Assembly (NCBI RefSeq): GCF_007991735.1
Contig: NZ_BJYX01000025.1
Coordinates: forward strand, 1-47,617
DNA: 47,617 nucleotides
Reading direction: 5' to 3'
Source: Terrabacter aerolatus
GTDB lineage: Bacteria; Actinomycetota; Actinomycetes; Actinomycetales; Dermatophilaceae
The first letter of the stretch is position 1, and each line of letters opens with the position of its first letter. The notes under the pieces were generated by a model. The model ran no database searches, was not told where the DNA came from, and worked only from the letters and a program-made list of their open reading frames with translations. The position numbers and the translations under genes are program-made. Of the stretch, positions 43,952 to 47,617 are shown piece after piece.

Positions 43952-45052
43952 ATGCCGTCGACCTCCCCGTCCGCCGAACCGACCACCAGCGACTCCCTCG
44001 ACCTGTCAGCCGACGTCACGTCGCTGACCGCTGCCGTCTGCGACATCGAGTCGGTGAGCCAGGGCGAGGCGGCCCTCGCCGGAGCCATCGAGGCCGCGCT
44101 GCGACCGCTCGCGCACCTCGAGGTCACCCGCCACGGCAACACCGTCGTCGCGCGCACCTCGCTCGGTCGCGCCGAGCGGGTCGTCCTGGCCGGACACATC
44201 GACACGGTCCCGCTGACGTCGGTGCCCAACCTGCCGACGCGGCACGTCGAGGGCGAGCTCTGGGGCCGGGGGACGGTCGACATGAAGGGCGGCGTCGGCG
44301 TCATGCTGCGCATCGCGGCACAGGTCGCCGAGCCGACCCGCGACCTGACCTTCCTCTTCTACGAGTGCGAGGAGATCGACGGGAAGTTCAACGGGCTCGC
44401 GATCCTCGCCCAGACCGCGCCGGAGCTGCTCGCCGGAGACTTCGCCGTGCTGCTCGAGCCGACCAACGGCGCCATCGAGGGTGGCTGCAAGGGCACCCTC
44501 CGCGTCGAGATCGTCACCAAGGGCATCGCCTCGCACTCGGCGCGGCCGTGGAAGGGGCACAACGCCATCCACGACGCTGCCGCGGTGCTCTCCCGCCTCA
44601 CCGCCTACGAGGCCGAGACGATCACCGTCGACGGTCTCGACTACCACGAGGCGCTCCAGGCCGTCGGGATCAGCGGCGGCATCGCCGGCAACGTCGTGCC
44701 CGACCGCTGCACTGTCACGGTCAACTACCGCTACGCACCCGACAAGGACACGGAGGAGGCCCTGGCCCACGTCCGCCGGGTCTTCGAGGGCTTCGACGTG
44801 ACCTTGACCGACGCCGCCGACGGTGCCCGCCCGGGCCTGCACCTGCCCGCGGCCCAGGCGTTCATCGAGGCCCTCGGCGTCGAGGTCAACCCCAAGGAGG
44901 GCTGGACCGACGTCGCGCGCTTCTCGGCGCTCGGCATCCCGGCCGTCAACTACGGCCCGGGCGACCCCAACCTCGCCCACATGGACGACGAGCGCTGCCC
45001 GGTGCACCAGTACGTCGACGCCGAGGCCGCCCTGCTGCGCTGGCTCGGCTGA
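43952..45052 (+). CDS. dapE: Succinyl-diaminopimelate desuccinylase
   Basis: The 366-residue M20 metallohydrolase removes succinate from N-succinyl-LL-diaminopimelate. Metal and catalytic motifs are GHIDTVPL (first ligand His and Asp), [10 protein letters not shown] (bridging Asp), YECEEIDG (catalytic Glu with its neighbour ligand), and [12 protein letters not shown] at the C-terminus (final His). The dimerisation domain (about 175-290) contains [16 protein letters not shown]. It is the actinobacterial DapE clade. The next gene starts 22 bases after the stop with its own -10 box. It is divergent from dapD. Confidence 0.95.
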   Translation: MPSTSPSAEPTTSDSLDLSADVTSLTAAVCDIESVSQGEAALAGAIEAALRPLAHLEVTRHGNTVVARTSLGRAERVVLAGHIDTVPLTSVPNLPTRHVEGELWGRGTVDMKGGVGVMLRIAAQVAEPTRDLTFLFYECEEIDGKFNGLAILAQTAPELLAGDFAVLLEPTNGAIEGGCKGTLRVEIVTKGIASHSARPWKGHNAIHDAAAVLSRLTAYEAETITVDGLDYHEALQAVGISGGIAGNVVPDRCTVTVNYRYAPDKDTEEALAHVRRVFEGFDVTLTDAADGARPGLHLPAAQAFIEALGVEVNPKEGWTDVARFSALGIPAVNYGPGDPNLAHMDDERCPVHQYVDAEAALLRWLG

Positions 45053-45062
45053 GCTCGTTGCA

Positions 45063-45068
45063 TAGGGT
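45063..45068 (+). promoter_or_regulatory. -10 box of the LOG-family gene (leaderless layout)
   Basis: TAGGGT ends 6 bases before the GTG at 45075. It lies only 11 bases after the dapE stop, so the downstream operon may have its own promoter as well as readthrough from dapE. Confidence 0.45.
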
Positions 45069-45074
45069 GGCGCT

Positions 45075-45848
45075 GTGACCGACCACCAACCCGAACCCAT
45101 CGGCACGGGCAGCCCGCACGAGGACCGGCGACAGACCGGCCCCGTGATGCTGCGCCGCCACAAGGTGCCCGTGACGACGACCGACCAGCGACTGCTCGAG
45201 GCGCACCAGCCCAACGAGTGGCTGCACGCCGACCCGTGGCGGGTCATGCGCATCCAGTCCGAGTTCGTCGAGGGCTTCGGCACCCTGTCCGAGCTCGGAC
45301 CGGCGGCCGCCGTGTTCGGCTCGGCGCGCACCCGACCCGACGACCCGGCATACGCCATCGGGGTCGAGGTGGGGCGACTGCTCGCCGAGGCGGGCTACGC
45401 CGTCATCACGGGAGGCGGCCCCGGCGCGATGGAGGCGGCCAACAAGGGCGCCTTCGAGGCGAAGGGGACCTCGGTCGGGCTCGGCATCGAGCTGCCCTTC
45501 GAGACGGGTCTCAACGAGTACGTCGACCTCGGCATCAACTTCCGCTACTTCTTCGCCCGCAAGGTCATGTTCCTCAAGTACTCCCGCGGCTTCATCGTGC
45601 TGCCGGGCGGCTTCGGCACCCTCGACGAGCTCTTCGAGGCGGTGACCCTGGCCCAGACGCAGAAGGTCACCGAGTTCCCGATCGTGCTCATGGGCGTCAC
45701 GTACTGGCAGGGCCTCATCGACTGGCTGCGTGACACCGTGCTCGAGGGCGGCATGATCAGCCCCTCCGACCTCGACCGGCTCGTCCTCACCGACGACCCG
45801 CACGAAGCCGTCCGGGCCATCCGCAGCTACGAGGGGCCGCCGGCGTGA
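45075..45848 (+). CDS. TIGR00730 (LOG) family Rossmann-fold protein
   Basis: The 257-residue protein has the LOG/lysine-decarboxylase-like motif: GGGPGAMEAANKGAFE and LPGGFGTLDELFEAVTLAQ (PGGxGTxxE). Members release cytokinin bases from riboside monophosphates or hydrolyse other nucleotide monophosphates; the native substrate in actinobacteria is not settled. A hydrophilic N-terminal extension of about 70 residues precedes the domain. The GTG at 45075 is preferred by promoter spacing. The stop overlaps the GTG of the DivIVA-like gene by 4 bases, a common actinobacterial pairing. Confidence 0.92.
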   Translation: MTDHQPEPIGTGSPHEDRRQTGPVMLRRHKVPVTTTDQRLLEAHQPNEWLHADPWRVMRIQSEFVEGFGTLSELGPAAAVFGSARTRPDDPAYAIGVEVGRLLAEAGYAVITGGGPGAMEAANKGAFEAKGTSVGLGIELPFETGLNEYVDLGINFRYFFARKVMFLKYSRGFIVLPGGFGTLDELFEAVTLAQTQKVTEFPIVLMGVTYWQGLIDWLRDTVLEGGMISPSDLDRLVLTDDPHEAVRAIRSYEGPPA

Positions 45849-46303
45849 AGTGGTTCATCCTCGTCGTCGCGGTCATCGTCCTGTGCTTCGTCGTCGCCCT
45901 CGTCCTCGGTCTGGCTGGCGGTGGCCTCGGCCGCAACACGACGAGCCTGAGCCACGAGCCGTTGCCCGACGAGTCGATCCGTGACTCCGACTTCGACGAC
46001 CTCGTCTTCGACGTCGGGGCGCGTGGCTACCGGATGAGCCAGGTCGACGGGGTCGTCGACCGGCTCCGGCGCGAGCTGCGCGAGAAGGACGAGGAGATCG
46101 CGGTCCTGCGCGGTGACGCTCCCGCCCAGGCTGCCGCCGAGGGTCCAGCCGAGAGCCCAGCCGGGGCTCCCGCCGAAGGTCCTGCCGAGGGTCCGGCCGA
46201 GGCTTCGGGGACCCCCGACCCGGCCGGCGCCCCGGAGACCGCTGAGGTGCACGAGCCGTCCGAGCCGTCCGAACCGACGGTCGGCCGCGAACCCACCCCA
46301 TGA
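45845..46303 (+). CDS. Short membrane protein with a DivIVA-like motif and Ala/Pro/Glu tail
   Basis: The 152-residue protein begins with one transmembrane helix (about 2-24). The segment DLVFDVGARGYRMSQVDGVVDRLRRELREKDEEI (about 52-85) matches the DivIVA-domain core found in actinobacterial proteins of this size, followed by a short coiled coil. The last 65 residues are a low-complexity tail with AEGPAE-type repeats, coded by related 12-18-base repeats (46139-46205). A membrane-linked role in growth or division is inferred from the motif. Both ends overlap neighbouring genes by 4 bases. Confidence 0.85.
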   Translation: MKWFILVVAVIVLCFVVALVLGLAGGGLGRNTTSLSHEPLPDESIRDSDFDDLVFDVGARGYRMSQVDGVVDRLRRELREKDEEIAVLRGDAPAQAAAEGPAESPAGAPAEGPAEGPAEASGTPDPAGAPETAEVHEPSEPSEPTVGREPTP

Positions 46304-47514
46304 CCGACGGGCTCGTCCTGCGGCCTCGCCGCGTCTTCATCCCCTGGGTGCTCGCGCTCTACGCGCTGGCCCGGGTCGTCACGACGACGATCCTGCTCGT
46401 CGTCATGCACCACCAGGTGCCGACGGGGATGACCGGCGGCGACGACGTGCCGGTGACGTACTTCCCCTTCACGGCACTGTGGGACGGGCAGTGGTACCAG
46501 ACGATCGCGCTGCACGGCTACCCGTCCCAGCTGCCCCTGAGCGAGGCCGGCAACGTCCAGCAGAACGCGTGGGCGTTCTACCCGCTATTCCCGTTCCTGG
46601 CCCGCGCCGGCATGGCCGTCACCGGTCTCGGCTTCCCGGCCGTCGGGTCGACGGTCGCCCTGCTCTGCGGCGCCGGGGCGGCGGTCCTCATGGGGCTGCT
46701 GCTGCGCGACCGGATCGGCGAACCCGCGACCTACCTCGTCGTGGCGCTGTGGGCGAGCTTCCCCGCCTCGGTGGCGCTCCAGCTCGCCTACACCGAGTCG
46801 CTGGCGATGCTGCTCCTCGTCGGCTACCTCTACGCGCTGGCCAAGGAGCGGTGGCTCGTCGCGACCGCGGTGGCCCTGCTCGTCGGTCTCTCCCGACCGA
46901 TCGCCGTTCCGCTCGGGCTCGTCACCCTCGTCGTGGTCGTGCTGCGATGGCGCGCGCGCCGCGACCGGCCGATCACGAGGGGCACGTATGCCGCCATGGC
47001 CGCCGCGCTCGTCGGCTGCGGCGTCGCCGGGCTGCTCTGGCCCGCCATCGCGTGGTGGCGCACCGGCGTCCGCTCGGCCTACACCGACACCATGGCGACC
47101 TGGCGCGGCTCGGGGACCGTCGAGCCGTTCACGCCCTGGCTCGGCATGTCCAGGTATGCGTTCGGCGAGACGTGGGGGCCGGTGCTGCTCGTCGTCGTAC
47201 CGCTCGTCGTCGTCGCGATGGTCGCCGGGCCCTGGGCGCGCAACCTCGGCGCCGACCTGCGCACGTGGACGCTCGCCTACCCGGCCTACCTCGCGGCGGT
47301 CCTCGACCCGTTCACGAGCATCTTCCGCTACCTCATCCCGCTGTTCCCGATGCTCGTCGTGATCCTGGGAGCCGGCTGGGCCGACCGCCGCGGCAACACG
47401 TGGAAGCGCATGCTGTGGCGGTTCGTGCCCCTGATCGTGCTCTGCGTCGTCGGGCAGTACTACTGGACCGACATCCTCTGGCGCTTCGTCCCCCCGAGCG
47501 ACTACCCCCCATGA
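46300..47514 (+). CDS. Polytopic mannosyltransferase-like protein (PIG-V/GT-C type)
   Basis: The 404-residue protein has about ten transmembrane helices. After helix 1 comes a GT-C-type loop with an acidic motif, FTALWDGQWYQTIALHGYP, close to the WDGxxY pattern of PIG-V-like glycosyltransferases, and AFYPLFPFLARAG. Later helices contain LSRPIAVPLGLV and FTSIFRYLIPLFPMLVV. It would transfer mannose from a polyprenyl carrier outside the membrane; the acceptor is unknown. The ATG overlaps the upstream stop (ATGA). Its own stop overlaps an ATG at 47512 that opens a 9-codon frame into the terminal repeat. Confidence 0.85.
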   Translation: MTDGLVLRPRRVFIPWVLALYALARVVTTTILLVVMHHQVPTGMTGGDDVPVTYFPFTALWDGQWYQTIALHGYPSQLPLSEAGNVQQNAWAFYPLFPFLARAGMAVTGLGFPAVGSTVALLCGAGAAVLMGLLLRDRIGEPATYLVVALWASFPASVALQLAYTESLAMLLLVGYLYALAKERWLVATAVALLVGLSRPIAVPLGLVTLVVVVLRWRARRDRPITRGTYAAMAAALVGCGVAGLLWPAIAWWRTGVRSAYTDTMATWRGSGTVEPFTPWLGMSRYAFGETWGPVLLVVVPLVVVAMVAGPWARNLGADLRTWTLAYPAYLAAVLDPFTSIFRYLIPLFPMLVVILGAGWADRRGNTWKRMLWRFVPLIVLCVVGQYYWTDILWRFVPPSDYPP

Positions 47515-47530
47515 CCCGAACCCCACCCCG

Positions 47531-47617
47531 CCTGACCTGACCTGACCTGACCTGACCTGACCTGACCTGACCTGACCTGACCTGACCTGACCTGACCTGA
47601 CCTGACCTGACCTGACC
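47531..47617 (+). repeat. (CCTGA)n pentanucleotide tandem repeat running off the window
   Basis: At least 17 perfect copies of CCTGA run from 47531 to the end of the window. The plus strand has stops in all three frames within 15 bases, so it cannot code; the minus strand is open in all frames. It begins 16 bases after the mannosyltransferase stop. It may be a real microsatellite or the ragged end of an assembly. Confidence 0.9.

Noticed and set aside
47531-47617. CRISPR array
   Set aside because: The unit is 5 bases with no spacers; it is a simple tandem repeat.

Overview
The window is about 47.6 kb of very GC-rich DNA (roughly 72% by eye) and reads as chromosome from a mycothiol-producing actinobacterium. 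Reasons: an MshB-type deacetylase, the actinobacterial DUF4245/xseB/xseA/ispH neighbourhood, actinobacterial-type DapD and DapC, a DivIVA-domain protein beside a LOG-family protein, a 7Fe ferredoxin, and many leaderless genes. The repeated heptamer GTATGCC/GGCATAC and the gene content suggest Micrococcales, perhaps Intrasporangiaceae; that family-level guess is inference. I see no rRNA, tRNA, CRISPR, transposase or integrase, and no gene-free stretch above 300 bases.

Region 1 (1-8944) is housekeeping: a DUF4245 protein cut by the window edge, exonuclease VII (xseB, xseA), ispH of the MEP isoprenoid pathway, a solute-binding/VWA surface protein, rmuC, an acyl-CoA thioesterase-like protein and ychF. 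Region 2 (8945-18295) is more accessory: a fibronectin-III membrane protein; a DUF1479/YbiU-like oxygenase divergent from a ROK regulator with paired operator-like repeats; a DUF5995 protein divergent from two unknown genes; a methyltransferase divergent from an HxlR regulator with a palindrome over both -35 regions; and a FrnE-like DsbA protein.

Region 3 (18296-24757) is a five-gene oligopeptide ABC importer in the order permease, lipoprotein, permease, ATPase, ATPase, the order I recall for Streptomyces bldK. Tandem hairpins follow the lipoprotein gene and probably set its excess over the membrane parts. Region 4 (24816-33128) holds two overlapping CNNM/CBS transporters, a pterin dehydratase divergent from a Nudix hydrolase, typA, a second orphan peptide-binding lipoprotein and mshB.

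Region 5 (33226-35793) is a compact ketone-body module: acetoacetate decarboxylase and 3-hydroxybutyrate dehydrogenase, divergent from a LysR regulator. Region 6 (36000-47514) has a VanW protein whose conserved C-terminal tail lies beyond an in-frame TGA, a GNAT acetyltransferase sharing a promoter with fdxA, dapC, gltA, a lysozyme-like exported protein, dapD and dapE (lysine/diaminopimelate synthesis), then a tightly overlapping LOG, DivIVA-domain and mannosyltransferase-like operon. The window ends in a (CCTGA)n repeat that runs off the edge.

The points most worth checking are the in-frame TGA in vanW, the strand-symmetric enrichment of GTATGCC, the ROK and HxlR operator arrangements, the ketone-body cluster, and the consistent leaderless promoter layout.
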